DNA of 64,000 nucleotides from Propionibacteriaceae bacterium (GTDB lineage Bacteria > Actinomycetota > Actinomycetes > Propionibacteriales > Propionibacteriaceae). Location of the stretch: the NCBI GenBank assembly GCA_031261485.1, contig JAISJO010000057.1, positions 1 through 64,000 of the forward strand, in the 5' to 3' direction. The notes under the pieces were generated by a model that saw nothing but the letters and a program-made list of their open reading frames with translations, had not been told where the DNA came from and made no database searches. The position numbers and the translations under genes are program-made. Positions 8,780 to 18,074 of the stretch are shown here, one piece after another; positions within the stretch are counted from its first letter, which is position 1; each line of letters opens with the position of its first letter.

Positions 8780-10294
8780 ATGTCCATCGATATGAAGTCA
8801 ACGGCATCACGGATTCTCTTCGCGGTCATCGCCATAGAGTTCGTGGACGGCATCCTGGGTGCCTACTACACGCCTCTTGTCGTTCCACTCGCACGCTCGG
8901 TCGGTCTCCATGACAGTGACTGGAACTGGGTCGAAGCTGCTCAGACTCTGCTCGGGGCGATTGTCATCCCTTTGCTGACGAGGTTCGGAGATAGGTTCGG
9001 TCACAAGAAGGCGATGCTTGTCACCGTCATTGTGACGGCAGGCGCAGCATGGTGGGTTGTCGCCGGAGGCGGGTTCGTGTCCGTTCTGCTCGCTTTTTCG
9101 CTTCTTTCCTTTTCTTCAGTATGGATGGCGCTCGAACTCGCGTTGGTGCGTTCCAGCGTGGGGGAGGGCGCCGACGCCGATGAACGGGTTTCGGCAACGT
9201 CGGCGGCTCTCATCGTCGCCTTCATGATCGGGTCAGTCGGGGCGGCGATCTTCGGGGGACAGTTCTTCACCGCATCTGGGGGATGGGACGCACTTCAAGG
9301 GGCAATCGGTGCGGGAGTGCCGCCATCCACAGTGGCTCAGTTCACACACGCTCTGCGTCTGACCCTGCTTGTGCCCGCCATTGGGATCACAGTACTCGTG
9401 CCGCTGGTGGTCTTCCTTGTGCCCGAGACCAAGCCCAGACAGTTGCCTCGACAAGACCTAGCCGGACTGGTTTTCCTCATTGGGATTCTCGTCCTGATCG
9501 TCGGTGGGCTCTCCGTTGTGAAACTGCTCGGGCTATCAAGCCCAGTGGGGTGGATCGTCATCGGTATTGCTCTCGTCCTGGTGTATCCCTTTGGCCGCCA
9601 CCAGTTGCGCACTGATGAGCCGACCCTTGACTTGCGACTTCTGCGTCAGCGTGAAGTGTGGCCATTCCAGGCGATGTCACTTCTTCTGGGCGTCGGCTAC
9701 ACCGCCACCCAGATTCCCCTCATCACTTTCGCCTCCACCGACCCTGCCAGCGCAGGCTTTGGTCTCGCAGCCGACACAGGGGACATTTCCATTGTCATGG
9801 CCGTCATGATTCTTGCCATCTCCATCACAGCGGGACTGTTGACAGCATTCGGGAAGAGAGTCAACAAACTCACCCTCCTGCGTCTTGCCCCTTTCATCCA
9901 TGCGTGCGAGTTCATAATCTTCCTCTTCCTCCACACACAGATGTGGCACGCTTACCTTGCTGTGGGAGTGGGCGGTGTTGGTGCAGGCATTCTCGTGGCC
10001 TGGTTGCCCGCCGCTGCCGCGAATGCTGCGCCGCCAGGAAAGACAGCGACCCTGGTCGGTCTCACCAGCCTCACCCGTGTCATCGGCACCGCTCTTGGTT
10101 CAGCCGCATTTGCCGTTATTCTGTCAACTGTGGGGCATCAGAAAGGCACGGCGGCTTCCCTTGCCGGATATCTCACAGTCTTCTCGGTCGCTATCGCCGC
10201 ATCGGTCACCGGGGGTATCCTGCTGCGAGCCGCCCGACCTCCTCTATCCGCACCCATCACCGAGTCCGCGTTGGCCGAAGCAAAGGAGAACTGA
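8780..10294 (+). CDS. MFS transporter, multidrug-efflux type
   Basis: This 504-aa membrane protein has about 14 predicted helices, the layout of DHA2 drug:H+ antiporters. The cytoplasmic loop after helix 2 carries motif A as GDRFGHKKAM. I place the start at ATG 8780 (MSIDMKS), 6 nt after a -10-like TACCCT; an upstream in-frame GTG-rich extension to 8759 would cross the promoter and has no RBS. The stop is followed by the flavoprotein start 2 nt later. Substrate is unknown; the operon partners suggest export of something modified by the oxidoreductase or the hydrolase. Confidence 0.85.
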   Translation: MSIDMKSTASRILFAVIAIEFVDGILGAYYTPLVVPLARSVGLHDSDWNWVEAAQTLLGAIVIPLLTRFGDRFGHKKAMLVTVIVTAGAAWWVVAGGGFVSVLLAFSLLSFSSVWMALELALVRSSVGEGADADERVSATSAALIVAFMIGSVGAAIFGGQFFTASGGWDALQGAIGAGVPPSTVAQFTHALRLTLLVPAIGITVLVPLVVFLVPETKPRQLPRQDLAGLVFLIGILVLIVGGLSVVKLLGLSSPVGWIVIGIALVLVYPFGRHQLRTDEPTLDLRLLRQREVWPFQAMSLLLGVGYTATQIPLITFASTDPASAGFGLAADTGDISIVMAVMILAISITAGLLTAFGKRVNKLTLLRLAPFIHACEFIIFLFLHTQMWHAYLAVGVGGVGAGILVAWLPAAAANAAPPGKTATLVGLTSLTRVIGTALGSAAFAVILSTVGHQKGTAASLAGYLTVFSVAIAASVTGGILLRAARPPLSAPITESALAEAKEN

Positions 10295-10295
10295 C

Positions 10296-11666
10296 ATGTC
10301 ATTCACTATTGGAGTTGTTGGAACAGGTTCGGCGGGAACACTCGCGGCTTGGCGTCTGCGAGCCCTGCTGGGTCCAGAAGCGGCTATCGACGTCTTCGAG
10401 TCGGAACCGCGAGTGGGAGGCCGTGCCCGGCACATCGAGTTTGCCGGAGAGCGGGTCGAACTCGGCGGAACCCTCATCCACTCGGACAATCGTCGACTCA
10501 TCGACTTGGCCGAAACTCTTGGAGTCCCCCTCAGACCGGCAGACGATGATTCACCCAGCAAGGAACTGGACCCGGTTGAGGACGTGCTAGCGATATGGGA
10601 CGGCAATCGTTTTCGGCTGAAGGCCCCGACGTCGGGACTCGGGCTCCCGTTGGCGCTCATTCGCCGGTACGGCCCGTTCAACCTGCTCAAACTGCGGGCG
10701 CTGGCCAAGAAGGCCAAGGCAGCATGGAACTCCGTCTATGCCCTTCAAGATGCTGGGCGAGTGTTCGAGACCCCCGACGACCTCCTCACCGCGACCGGTT
10801 TGGACGAATTCGTCGGCGTGTCCTTGGCGCAGTCTTTGAAATCCCACGGCATCGGGCCGAAACTGGCTGATGAGTTTTCGACGGCCGTTCTCCGCAACAT
10901 GTACAACCAGAGTGCCGACATCGTCGCACTGGCGGGGTTGGTCGGGCTTGCGGGCGCCGGTTTGGCCGGGGGACACTTGGTGGCAGTTGCCGCCGGGAAC
11001 TCGACCTTGCTCGAAGCCGCGCTTGAACAGGCCAAGGTCAACCTCCATGTCAATACTCGTGTCGCCGCTGTCGAGGCGACTGAGGGGCAGGGGGCGATTC
11101 TGACCACAGGCGACGGCGTGGAGCATCATGTCGATGCTGTCATCATCGCTGCCCCCATTGAGTTGTCAGGCATTGTATTGACAACTGCCAACGGTCCTAT
11201 ACCAGTGCCGTCCCAGCCTTACCAGGATGTGTACACGACAGTCGTCGCGGGAACCGTGGACCACTCCTTCTTCCACCTCACAAGGCCACCGTCCACTGTC
11301 CTCACTGTGGACGAGCCCGGGATCGGATTCCGTTCCCTCGGACTGACGGCACCAGGGTACTCCCGTTCCCTCGGCGCGGGTTTGTGGAAATTCTTCTCCG
11401 GCTCGGAACTGTCCGATGACTTCCTCGCCCGGGTGTTCAGCGAAGTCAAGGCGACATACCGACACCTGTGGAAGGCCTACCCGGTCCTTACCCCTGCTCC
11501 CGAACTTCTGCCGTTCCGCTTGGCTGAAGGGCTGTACCAAGTCAATGGGTTCGAGTCAGTGGTGTCGACTCTGGAAACTGAAGCGACAATTGGCTGGTCT
11601 GTGGCTGATCTTGTGGTCCGCGACCTGTCAGGGGCTGCGGGCGATTCGGGGAAGAAAGAACCGTGA
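10296..11666 (+). CDS. Prenylcysteine-oxidase-like FAD oxidoreductase
   Basis: This 456-aa flavoprotein has an N-terminal dinucleotide fold (GVVGTGSAGTLAAWRLR), an acidic residue ending strand 2 (DVFES) and the second FAD contact GGRARHIEF. The segments ELGGTLIHSDNRRLIDL and AVLRNMYNQSADIVALAG match the prenylcysteine oxidase/lyase family, and no signal peptide is visible. It starts at ATG 10296, preceded by AAGGAG at 10283-10288. In animals this family removes farnesyl or geranylgeranyl from cysteine with release of H2O2; the bacterial substrate is unknown. It overlaps the hydrolase gene by 4 nt. Confidence 0.75.
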   Translation: MSFTIGVVGTGSAGTLAAWRLRALLGPEAAIDVFESEPRVGGRARHIEFAGERVELGGTLIHSDNRRLIDLAETLGVPLRPADDDSPSKELDPVEDVLAIWDGNRFRLKAPTSGLGLPLALIRRYGPFNLLKLRALAKKAKAAWNSVYALQDAGRVFETPDDLLTATGLDEFVGVSLAQSLKSHGIGPKLADEFSTAVLRNMYNQSADIVALAGLVGLAGAGLAGGHLVAVAAGNSTLLEAALEQAKVNLHVNTRVAAVEATEGQGAILTTGDGVEHHVDAVIIAAPIELSGIVLTTANGPIPVPSQPYQDVYTTVVAGTVDHSFFHLTRPPSTVLTVDEPGIGFRSLGLTAPGYSRSLGAGLWKFFSGSELSDDFLARVFSEVKATYRHLWKAYPVLTPAPELLPFRLAEGLYQVNGFESVVSTLETEATIGWSVADLVVRDLSGAAGDSGKKEP

Positions 11667-12475
11667 CGAACATCCCTGCCCATTCCACATCGGGAGAGGG
11701 AGGCGATGCGAACGGAAAACCGGTGTGGATTATTCTGCCTGGCTTGACGATGCCGCCCGAGGATTTCGTGGCTCTCAGGAACGAATTGCCTGGTGAAGTA
11801 CGTATTCTCGATGCCTATGCCCAAGCACTCACATCCCCGACAGCCGACGTGCGGGCCCACTTGGCCTCCCAATCGTCGTCGTCTGCTATTCGACTCGTGG
11901 GGCACTCGACGGGCGGTATGGCGGCCCTTGAGTGGTTGGGTTCCTACCCAGAGGAAGTGGATGCCGTCGTGCTCTTGGACCCGTCTGATCCTGACGGAAA
12001 GAAGTCGAGTCTGGTGCCGGGAACCATCCGGCACCGCGCAGTCAGCGCCGTGTTGGGATGGGCAGGCCGGTGGCCTTGGCTCGCGCGCGCACTTGCCCGT
12101 ATTGGTCGGAAAGCGTTCTGGAGCATGTACACCCGCGAGCCTGACCACCTCGGCGTTTCCGACATCGAGCGAGTCTGGGCCAGTTCTCGTGCGTTGCGCG
12201 CTGTGTGGTTCCAAGTCTTCGACCGTTTCGCTCAGGAAAATCGCGTGAGCGAATTCTTCGCCGCAGGTAAACTCGGCCCGGAATCCGCATCGGGCCAGGT
12301 GCCCATTCGGATACTGGTGTCCGAGCATGCGGAGCCCTATCAAGACTCGCTCGCTGCCCGCCTGGGGGCGGACATCATCCAGGCCGGTGGGGACCATGTG
12401 TTCCCCGTCCTGCGTCCGCGCGAAACAGCCGCCCTGATTGTGGAAGATTGGCCGTCGAGCACTCGTGACTGGTAG
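11663..12475 (+). CDS. Alpha/beta hydrolase
   Basis: This is a 270-aa alpha/beta hydrolase. The nucleophile elbow is GHSTGG, the family acid probably lies in the strand near RILVSEHAE, and the catalytic His in GGDHVFP. A helical cap sits between about residues 110 and 205. GTG 11663 overlaps the flavoprotein stop as GTGA, so it is the third gene of the MFS operon. It could be an esterase, thioesterase or lipase; nothing visible fixes the substrate. Confidence 0.8.
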   Translation: MTNIPAHSTSGEGGDANGKPVWIILPGLTMPPEDFVALRNELPGEVRILDAYAQALTSPTADVRAHLASQSSSSAIRLVGHSTGGMAALEWLGSYPEEVDAVVLLDPSDPDGKKSSLVPGTIRHRAVSAVLGWAGRWPWLARALARIGRKAFWSMYTREPDHLGVSDIERVWASSRALRAVWFQVFDRFAQENRVSEFFAAGKLGPESASGQVPIRILVSEHAEPYQDSLAARLGADIIQAGGDHVFPVLRPRETAALIVEDWPSSTRDW

Positions 12476-12478
12476 ACT
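12448..12478 (+). promoter_or_regulatory. Candidate rpsO promoter
   Basis: TTGGCC (12448-12453) and TAGACT (12473-12478) are 19 bp apart and overlap the end of the hydrolase gene. A transcript from here would have an 80-nt leader with a small hairpin (TTGCCC / GGGCAA around 12518-12535), a possible site for S15 autoregulation, which is known for rpsO in other bacteria. Confidence 0.4.
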
Positions 12479-12562
12479 CCATCGTTGCCGTGTGTTCGGC
12501 CGCGAATTGAGAGCGTTTGCCCATCAGGGGCAAGCATCGCGCAGCTAGTGAAAGGGCATCGC

Positions 12563-12826
12563 ATGGATGCTATACAGAAGAAGAAAATCATCGAAGAGTA
12601 CGCCATCAATGAGGGCGACACAGGATCGTCCGATGTGCAGATTGCCCTTTTGACGAAGCGCATTTCCCACCTCACCGAACACCTCAAGGTCCACAAGGGA
12701 GATCATCACTCTCGCCGCGGTCTTTTGCTCATGGTCGGCCAGCGTCGTCGTCTCCTGAACTACGTGGCCCGCCAAGACGTTCAGCATTACCGCGAACTTA
12801 TTGCCAGGCTCGGCTTGCGCCGGTGA
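12563..12826 (+). CDS. rpsO: 30S ribosomal protein S15
   Basis: This 87-aa protein is nearly full family length (89). It binds 16S rRNA helices 20-22 and starts assembly of the platform. The signature region [17 protein letters not shown] and [18 protein letters not shown] is intact. I chose ATG 12563 (MDAIQKKK) because the upstream in-frame ATG at 12485 would add 26 residues that no S15 has. A weak RBS (GTGAAAGG) precedes it. The gene is followed by a hairpin and pnp, the classic order. Confidence 0.97.
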   Translation: MDAIQKKKIIEEYAINEGDTGSSDVQIALLTKRISHLTEHLKVHKGDHHSRRGLLLMVGQRRRLLNYVARQDVQHYRELIARLGLRR

Positions 12827-12833
12827 CTGCGTG

Positions 12834-12859
12834 GGGCGGAAGGGTTTTCCCTTCCGCCC
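12834..12859 (+). terminator. Strong hairpin between rpsO and pnp
   Basis: A perfect 11-bp stem (GGGCGGAAGGG, 12834-12844, with CCCTTCCGCCC, 12849-12859) closes a TTTT loop. No run of T follows, so it may be a weak or partial terminator or an RNase processing site in an rpsO-pnp transcript. Confidence 0.65.
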
Positions 12860-13028
12860 TGTACTCTTATCAATAACAACTCAATACAAAACAAACCACG
12901 CGCGTGGCCTCCATCGGTCCTCGGTAGTGGCTTTCGGGTCAAAGTCCCCGCGAGCCTCGATCGAAGACCGGCCCTCAGAGACGGCGTCCTTCGGGATGCA
13001 CGGTGCGCGCATACCCGAAAGGAAAACT
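12860..13028 (+). promoter_or_regulatory. pnp 5' leader
   Basis: These 169 bp hold no gene. The first part is AT-rich (TAACAACTCAATACAAAAC), possibly a promoter; the rest is GC-rich with several short self-complementary stretches. In other bacteria the pnp leader is cut by an RNase and bound by PNPase for autocontrol; whether that holds here cannot be read from the sequence. Confidence 0.3.
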
Positions 13029-15242
13029 ATGCCTTTTCAAGGCGAAACCCTCAAGTACACTGAAGCCGTCATAGACAACGGCACATACGGCAAACATGTT
13101 GTCCGTTTCGAGACGGGCCTCCTGGCCCAGCAGGCTGCGGGCTCCGCTGCCGTGTACCTCGATGGCGACACGATGCTGCTCTCGGCCACGACAGCCGCCA
13201 ACAACCCGCGCGACGCCGTGGATTTCTTCCCCCTGACCGTCGACGTTGAGGAGAGGATGTACGCCGCTGGCAAGATTCCTGGCTCCTTCTTCCGTCGTGA
13301 AGGCCGTCCGCCGGAGTCCGCCATTCTGGCTGCCCGCCTGTGCGACCGGCCGCTGCGCCCCTGCTTCGCCAAGGGCCTGCGCAACGAAGTCCAGGTCGTC
13401 GTGACGGTCATGGCTCTCAACCCCAACGTGATCTATGACGTCCTCGCCATCAATGCGGCCTCGATGTCCACCACTTTGGCTGGCCTGCCCTTCATCGGCC
13501 CTGTCGGCGGCTTGCGTGTCGCCCTCGTCAAGGACCAATGGATCGGCTTCCCGACCATCGAGCAGGGCAAAGAAGCTGTCTTCAACATGGCTGTCGCCGG
13601 GCGCGTTCTGCCCAACGGCGACGTGGCCATCATGATGGTCGAAGCCGAGTCCACTCCTGAGACCTGGGAGCTCGTCCGTTCCGGCCGCACCTCTCCGACT
13701 GAAGAAGTCGTGGCTCAGGGCCTCGAAGCAGCCAAGCCCTTCATCAAGGCACTCTGCGACGCACAGTCCGAGTTGGCCGCCCAATTCCCGAAAGCCGTCA
13801 AGGCGATGCCGGTCTTCCTGGACTACCAAGAGGACGTATTTGCCGTTGTCAAGGAAGCTGGCACCGACCGCGTGCGCAAGGTCCAGTCCATCGTCGCCAA
13901 GCAGGAACGCGAAGTCGCCACTGAGGATCTCCTCGCTGACTTGCACACCGAACTCGATGGGCAATTCCCTGATCGTGAAAAGGAAATCACCGGTGCCTAC
14001 AGGGCACTGACCAAGAAGGTCGTGCGCCACAAGACGCTGACTGAGAAGGTCCGTATCGACGGGCGCGGTCCCAAGGACATTCGCCCGCTGTCCGCTCAGG
14101 TCGGCGTGTTGCCGAGGGTCCACGGCTCGGCGCTCTTCCAGCGCGGAGAGACCCAGATTCTGGGTGTGACAACGCTCAACATGCTCGACATGGAGCAGAA
14201 GCTCGACACGCTCGCTCCGGAGAGCACCAAGCGCTACATGCACAATTACAACTTCCCGCCCTACTCCACAGGTGAGACGGGCCGCGTGGGTTCCCCGAAG
14301 CGCCGCGAAATCGGCCACGGCGCCCTCGCTGAGAGGGCTCTGCTGCCGGTCATCCCGACCCGCGACGAGTTCCCCTACGCCCTGCGTCAGGTCTCCGAGG
14401 CCCTCGGCTCCAACGGTTCGACTTCCATGGGCTCTGTGTGCGCCTCCACGTTGGCTCTGCTCAACGCTGGCGTGCCGCTGAAGGCGCCGGTCGCCGGTAT
14501 CGCCATGGGTCTCATGAGCGAAGAGGTCGATGGTGAGATGAAGTATCTCGCACTGACCGACATCCTTGGCGCGGAAGACGCGCTGGGCGATATGGACTTC
14601 AAGGTCGCCGGGACGAAGGACTTCGTGACCGCCCTCCAGTTGGACACCAAGCTCGACGGCATCCCCGCCGAAGTTCTGGCTGCCGCTCTGCTGCAGGCGC
14701 GCGAAGCTCGTTACACCCTGCTCGACGTGATGAACGCCTGCATCTCCGCTCCTGCTGAGATGAGCCTGTACGCACCTCGCATCCTGACTGTCCGCATTCC
14801 TGTGGACAAGATTGGTGAAGTCATCGGGCCGAAGGGCAAGGTCATCAACCAGATTCAGGACGACACGGGCGCGAACATCGCCATTGAGGATGACGGAACG
14901 GTCTACATCGGCGCTGACAACGGCGACGCTGCAGAGGCTGCCCGCTCCATGGTCAACGCTATCGCCAACCCGCACATGCCGGAGAGGGGCGAGCGCTACC
15001 TGGGTACGGTCGTCAAGACGACCACCTTCGGCGCCTTCGTGTCTCTCATCCCCGGCAAGGACGGCCTGCTGCACATCTCCAAGATGCGCGCGCTGGCCGG
15101 TGGCGCCCGCGTCGAGAACGTGGACGATGTCGTCAAGGTCGGCCAGAAGCTCCAAGTGGAGATTTCCGACATCGACGACCGCGGCAAGCTCTCGCTTGTG
15201 CCCGTTCTCGATGAGAAGGCTGACGAGGCGAAATCCGCGTGA
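13029..15242 (+). CDS. pnp: Polyribonucleotide nucleotidyltransferase (PNPase)
   Basis: This 737-aa 3'-5' phosphorolytic exoribonuclease has two RNase PH-like domains ([25 protein letters not shown] in the first; the catalytic second core with [17 protein letters not shown] and [15 protein letters not shown]), then a KH domain ([17 protein letters not shown]) and an S1 domain ([21 protein letters not shown]). I chose ATG 13029 ([10 protein letters not shown]) with GAAAGGA in front; a longer frame open from 12801 covers the rpsO terminator. Its stop overlaps the dapB GTG. Confidence 0.97.
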   Translation: MPFQGETLKYTEAVIDNGTYGKHVVRFETGLLAQQAAGSAAVYLDGDTMLLSATTAANNPRDAVDFFPLTVDVEERMYAAGKIPGSFFRREGRPPESAILAARLCDRPLRPCFAKGLRNEVQVVVTVMALNPNVIYDVLAINAASMSTTLAGLPFIGPVGGLRVALVKDQWIGFPTIEQGKEAVFNMAVAGRVLPNGDVAIMMVEAESTPETWELVRSGRTSPTEEVVAQGLEAAKPFIKALCDAQSELAAQFPKAVKAMPVFLDYQEDVFAVVKEAGTDRVRKVQSIVAKQEREVATEDLLADLHTELDGQFPDREKEITGAYRALTKKVVRHKTLTEKVRIDGRGPKDIRPLSAQVGVLPRVHGSALFQRGETQILGVTTLNMLDMEQKLDTLAPESTKRYMHNYNFPPYSTGETGRVGSPKRREIGHGALAERALLPVIPTRDEFPYALRQVSEALGSNGSTSMGSVCASTLALLNAGVPLKAPVAGIAMGLMSEEVDGEMKYLALTDILGAEDALGDMDFKVAGTKDFVTALQLDTKLDGIPAEVLAAALLQAREARYTLLDVMNACISAPAEMSLYAPRILTVRIPVDKIGEVIGPKGKVINQIQDDTGANIAIEDDGTVYIGADNGDAAEAARSMVNAIANPHMPERGERYLGTVVKTTTFGAFVSLIPGKDGLLHISKMRALAGGARVENVDDVVKVGQKLQVEISDIDDRGKLSLVPVLDEKADEAKSA

Positions 15243-15976
15243 TCAAGGTTGGAGTCTTTGGGGCCAAGGGCCGCATGGGGGCGGAAGTCTGCCATGCGGT
15301 CCAGGAGGCCCCAGGGCTCGACCTGGCTGCTGCCATTGACCTGGGGGATTCCCGCGACGCGCTCATAGGCGCAGACGTGGCGGTGGATTTCACCCATCCC
15401 GACGCGGTCATGGCCAACATCGCCTGGTGCGTCGAACACGGTGTCAACGCTGTTGTCGGAACGACCGGGTTCACTCCCGAGCGCCTGGACAGTGTGCGCG
15501 GGTTCCTTGGCGACGAGCCGAGCGTCGGTGTTCTGATCGCGTCCAACTTCGCCATTGGCGCTGTGCTCATGATGCACTTCTCGAAGCTCGCTGCGCCGTA
15601 CTTCGAGTCAGTGGAAATCATCGAAACACACCATCCCATGAAAGCCGACGCTCCTTCAGGAACAGCGGCCACAACAGCGCGTATCATCGCACAGGCGCGG
15701 GCTGAGGCTGGCTGCGCCCCCATGCCCGACGCAACGACCCAAGAGGTTCCGGGCGCACGAGGCGCTGACTTCGACGGGGTGCGTGTGCATTCCCTGCGCT
15801 TGGCTGGGCTCATCGCGCACCAGGAAGTCCACCTGACTTCAGCAGGGGAGACCCTCACCATCATTGACGACGCCCGTTCGCGCGCGACGTACATGCCAGG
15901 CGTGCTGGCCGGTATCGCCTGGGTGAGCGACCACAAAGGACTGACAATGGGACTGGACCGTGTCCTCGGTCTATGA
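15239..15976 (+). CDS. dapB: 4-hydroxy-tetrahydrodipicolinate reductase
   Basis: This 245-aa enzyme makes tetrahydrodipicolinate with NAD(P)H on the lysine and diaminopimelate path. It shows the cofactor fold [10 protein letters not shown] at the N-terminus and the active-site motif [18 protein letters not shown] 15239 overlaps the pnp stop as GTGA, so it is co-translated with pnp. The pnp-dapB pairing is common in actinobacteria. Confidence 0.95.
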   Translation: MIKVGVFGAKGRMGAEVCHAVQEAPGLDLAAAIDLGDSRDALIGADVAVDFTHPDAVMANIAWCVEHGVNAVVGTTGFTPERLDSVRGFLGDEPSVGVLIASNFAIGAVLMMHFSKLAAPYFESVEIIETHHPMKADAPSGTAATTARIIAQARAEAGCAPMPDATTQEVPGARGADFDGVRVHSLRLAGLIAHQEVHLTSAGETLTIIDDARSRATYMPGVLAGIAWVSDHKGLTMGLDRVLGL

Positions 15977-16046
15977 TGATTGTCGGCTCCGTGGTCACAC
16001 GAAACCTACTTCTTACTTATTGAATTACTGATTGACTAGGACATAC

Positions 16047-17735
16047 ATGTTCGATTTGCCTCTGAGCGACCCGCCGAAACTTGGCAAAGACACCCTGAGG
16101 ATCATCCCCTTGGGTGGTCTGGGCGATGTTGGCCGAAACATGACCGCATTCGAGATCAACGGCGAGATACTCCTCATCGACGCTGGCGTGCTCTTTCCCG
16201 AGGAAGAACATCCCGGCATCGATCTCATCCTGCCTGGCTTTGACGCCCTCGCCGACCGCCTGGATGACGTCGTGGGACTCGTCCTCACCCACGGGCATGA
16301 GGACCACATCGGAGCTGTGCCTTACCTTCTGAAGAACCGGCCGGACATTGAGGTGTACGGGTCGAGGCTCACGCTGGCATTTCTGGAGGGCAAGCTCAAG
16401 GAGCACCGACTCCACTCCACGCGCACCCACCAGGTCGCTGAAGGGGACCGCCTCACGATTGGCACCCAGTTCGACACGGAGTTCGTGGCGGTCAACCACT
16501 CCATCCCCGACGCCCTCGCTGTCTTCCTGCGCACTGCTGGGGGGACTGTCTTGGAGACCGGTGACTTCAAGATGGACCAACTCCCGCTCGACCATCGACT
16601 CACCGATTTGAGAGCTTTTGCCCGCTTTGGCGAAGAGGGCGTGGACCTGTTCATGGCCGACTCCACTAACGCTGAAGTCCCCGGATTCACCACCGGCGAG
16701 TTGGAAGTGGAACCTGCCATCCGGCGCATTTTCGACACCGCACCGGGCAAAATCATTGTGGCCTGTTTTTCTTCTCACGTTCACCGCGTCCAGCAGATCG
16801 TCAACCAGGCACACGCCCACGGGCGAGTTGTCGCTTACGTGGGACGGTCTATGGTGCGTAATATGGGTGTGGCGAGGGACTTGGGTTTCCTGAGCATTCC
16901 TGCATCCACCGTGGCGGACCTGTCCGATGTGGACAAGATTCCTGACAATCGAGTCGTCATCGTGTGTACAGGGTCGCAGGGTGAGCCTCTGGCCGCCTTG
17001 AGCCGCATGGCCAACAGGGAGCACCCCTCAATCAAGATCGGCCCCACAGACACCGTTCTGCTCGCGTCTTCGCTCATTCCTGGTAATGAGAACGCCGTGT
17101 ACAGGGTCATCAACGGCCTGATGAAACTCGGCGCGAAGGTGGTGCACAAAGCCAACGCGCTCGTCCACGTCTCCGGCCATGCGAGCGCTGGGGAGTTGCT
17201 GTACTGCTACAACATCGTCAAACCTCAAGCCGCCATGCCCATCCACGGCGAGGCCCGTCACCTCATCGCCAATGCCAACCTGGCCACCGCTACTGGAGTT
17301 GCCAACACGCTGGCCGTGGACGATGGGACGGTGGTGGACCTCAAGAACCACCAAGCCCGCGTCGTCGGCAAAGTGGACGCCTCGTACATCTTGGTGGACG
17401 CTGGCTCGACTGGCCTGGTGTCGGAGGAGTTGCTGGCTGATCGCCGCATCCTTGGGTCTGAAGGATTCATCGCTGTTGTCGCTGTGGTCAGCGCCGAGAA
17501 GAAGGCCGTTGTCAGTCTGGACATCCATGCCCGCGGATTCGTCGATGAAGAGTCTATTTTCGCCCCCGTCGAAGACCTCATCATCACCAATCTCACCCAG
17601 GCGCTCAAGGATGGCATGGACGACACGTACCTGCTTCAGCAGACCATTCGACGCACTGTCGGCAAGTGGGTTGGCTCCGCTCTGCGCTCGCGCCCGATGA
17701 TTCTGCCAGTCGTCGTGGGCGGCGCGGACAGTTGA
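16047..17735 (+). CDS. rnj: Ribonuclease J
   Basis: This 562-aa metallo-beta-lactamase / beta-CASP ribonuclease shows the metal motif HGHEDHIGAVPYLL, the aspartate of DFKMDQ, the beta-CASP region (CFSSHVHRVQQIV), VHVSGHASAGEL and PIHGEARHL, and a C-terminal RNase J domain. It acts as 5'-3' exo- and endonuclease in mRNA decay and rRNA maturation, working beside PNPase. ATG 16047 has CTAGGA 5 nt upstream; an in-frame TTG at 16032 is less likely. Confidence 0.94.
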   Translation: MFDLPLSDPPKLGKDTLRIIPLGGLGDVGRNMTAFEINGEILLIDAGVLFPEEEHPGIDLILPGFDALADRLDDVVGLVLTHGHEDHIGAVPYLLKNRPDIEVYGSRLTLAFLEGKLKEHRLHSTRTHQVAEGDRLTIGTQFDTEFVAVNHSIPDALAVFLRTAGGTVLETGDFKMDQLPLDHRLTDLRAFARFGEEGVDLFMADSTNAEVPGFTTGELEVEPAIRRIFDTAPGKIIVACFSSHVHRVQQIVNQAHAHGRVVAYVGRSMVRNMGVARDLGFLSIPASTVADLSDVDKIPDNRVVIVCTGSQGEPLAALSRMANREHPSIKIGPTDTVLLASSLIPGNENAVYRVINGLMKLGAKVVHKANALVHVSGHASAGELLYCYNIVKPQAAMPIHGEARHLIANANLATATGVANTLAVDDGTVVDLKNHQARVVGKVDASYILVDAGSTGLVSEELLADRRILGSEGFIAVVAVVSAEKKAVVSLDIHARGFVDEESIFAPVEDLIITNLTQALKDGMDDTYLLQQTIRRTVGKWVGSALRSRPMILPVVVGGADS

Positions 17736-17760
17736 GCCGAGCCTCACGCTCGTGTAGTAT
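17732..17760 (+). promoter_or_regulatory. rpmB promoter
   Basis: TTGAGC (17732-17737), a 17-bp spacer and TAGTAT (17755-17760) match sigma-A spacing. The -35 box overlaps the stop codon of the RNase J gene, so rpmB has its own promoter and a leader of about 45 nt. Confidence 0.6.
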
Positions 17761-17809
17761 GTACAAGTTGGCTTAGTGAGGTTTCGGCCTCGTTCGATCA
17801 AGGAGAAAC

Positions 17810-17995
17810 ATGGCAGCCGTCTGCGATATTTGCGCCAAAGTTCCTAGCTTTGGGCACAACGTGCCTTGGTCTAAGAAGAAGACCCTGCGCCGCTGGGACC
17901 CGAATATTCAGCGTGTTCGCGCTGTGGTGAATGGAACGCCGAAGCGTCTCAACGTGTGCACTGCTTGCCTCAAGGCTGGCAAGGTCTCTCGCTGA
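17810..17995 (+). CDS. rpmB: 50S ribosomal protein L28 (zinc-ribbon form)
   Basis: This 61-aa protein contains CDIC near the N-terminus and CTAC near the C-terminus, the four zinc ligands of the C+ type of L28. The zinc-independent paralogue made under zinc shortage in many actinobacteria would lack them. RBS AAGGAG lies 5 nt before the ATG. A terminator follows. Confidence 0.96.
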   Translation: MAAVCDICAKVPSFGHNVPWSKKKTLRRWDPNIQRVRAVVNGTPKRLNVCTACLKAGKVSR

Positions 17996-18017
17996 CCAGG
18001 CATACCACAACACACAC

Positions 18018-18040
18018 GACCCGCCCATCTGCGGCGGGTC
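18018..18040 (+). terminator. rpmB terminator
   Basis: GACCCGCC (18018-18025) pairs with GGCGGGTC (18033-18040) around a 7-nt loop, followed by TTGT. It ends the L28 transcript directly before the recG promoter. Confidence 0.7.
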
Positions 18041-18068
18041 TTGTCATGTCCGGGGTCGATAGTAGGCT
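18041..18068 (+). promoter_or_regulatory. recG leaderless promoter
   Basis: TTGTCA (18041-18046), 16 bp, then TAGGCT (18063-18068). The -10 box ends 6 nt before the recG ATG, so transcription should start at or next to the start codon. Confidence 0.6.
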
Positions 18069-18074
18069 CCACTC

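Noticed and set aside
12975-15155. 726-aa open frame antisense to pnp
   Set aside because: It mirrors the codon bias of pnp in a GC-rich genome, has no start signal and no recognisable motif.
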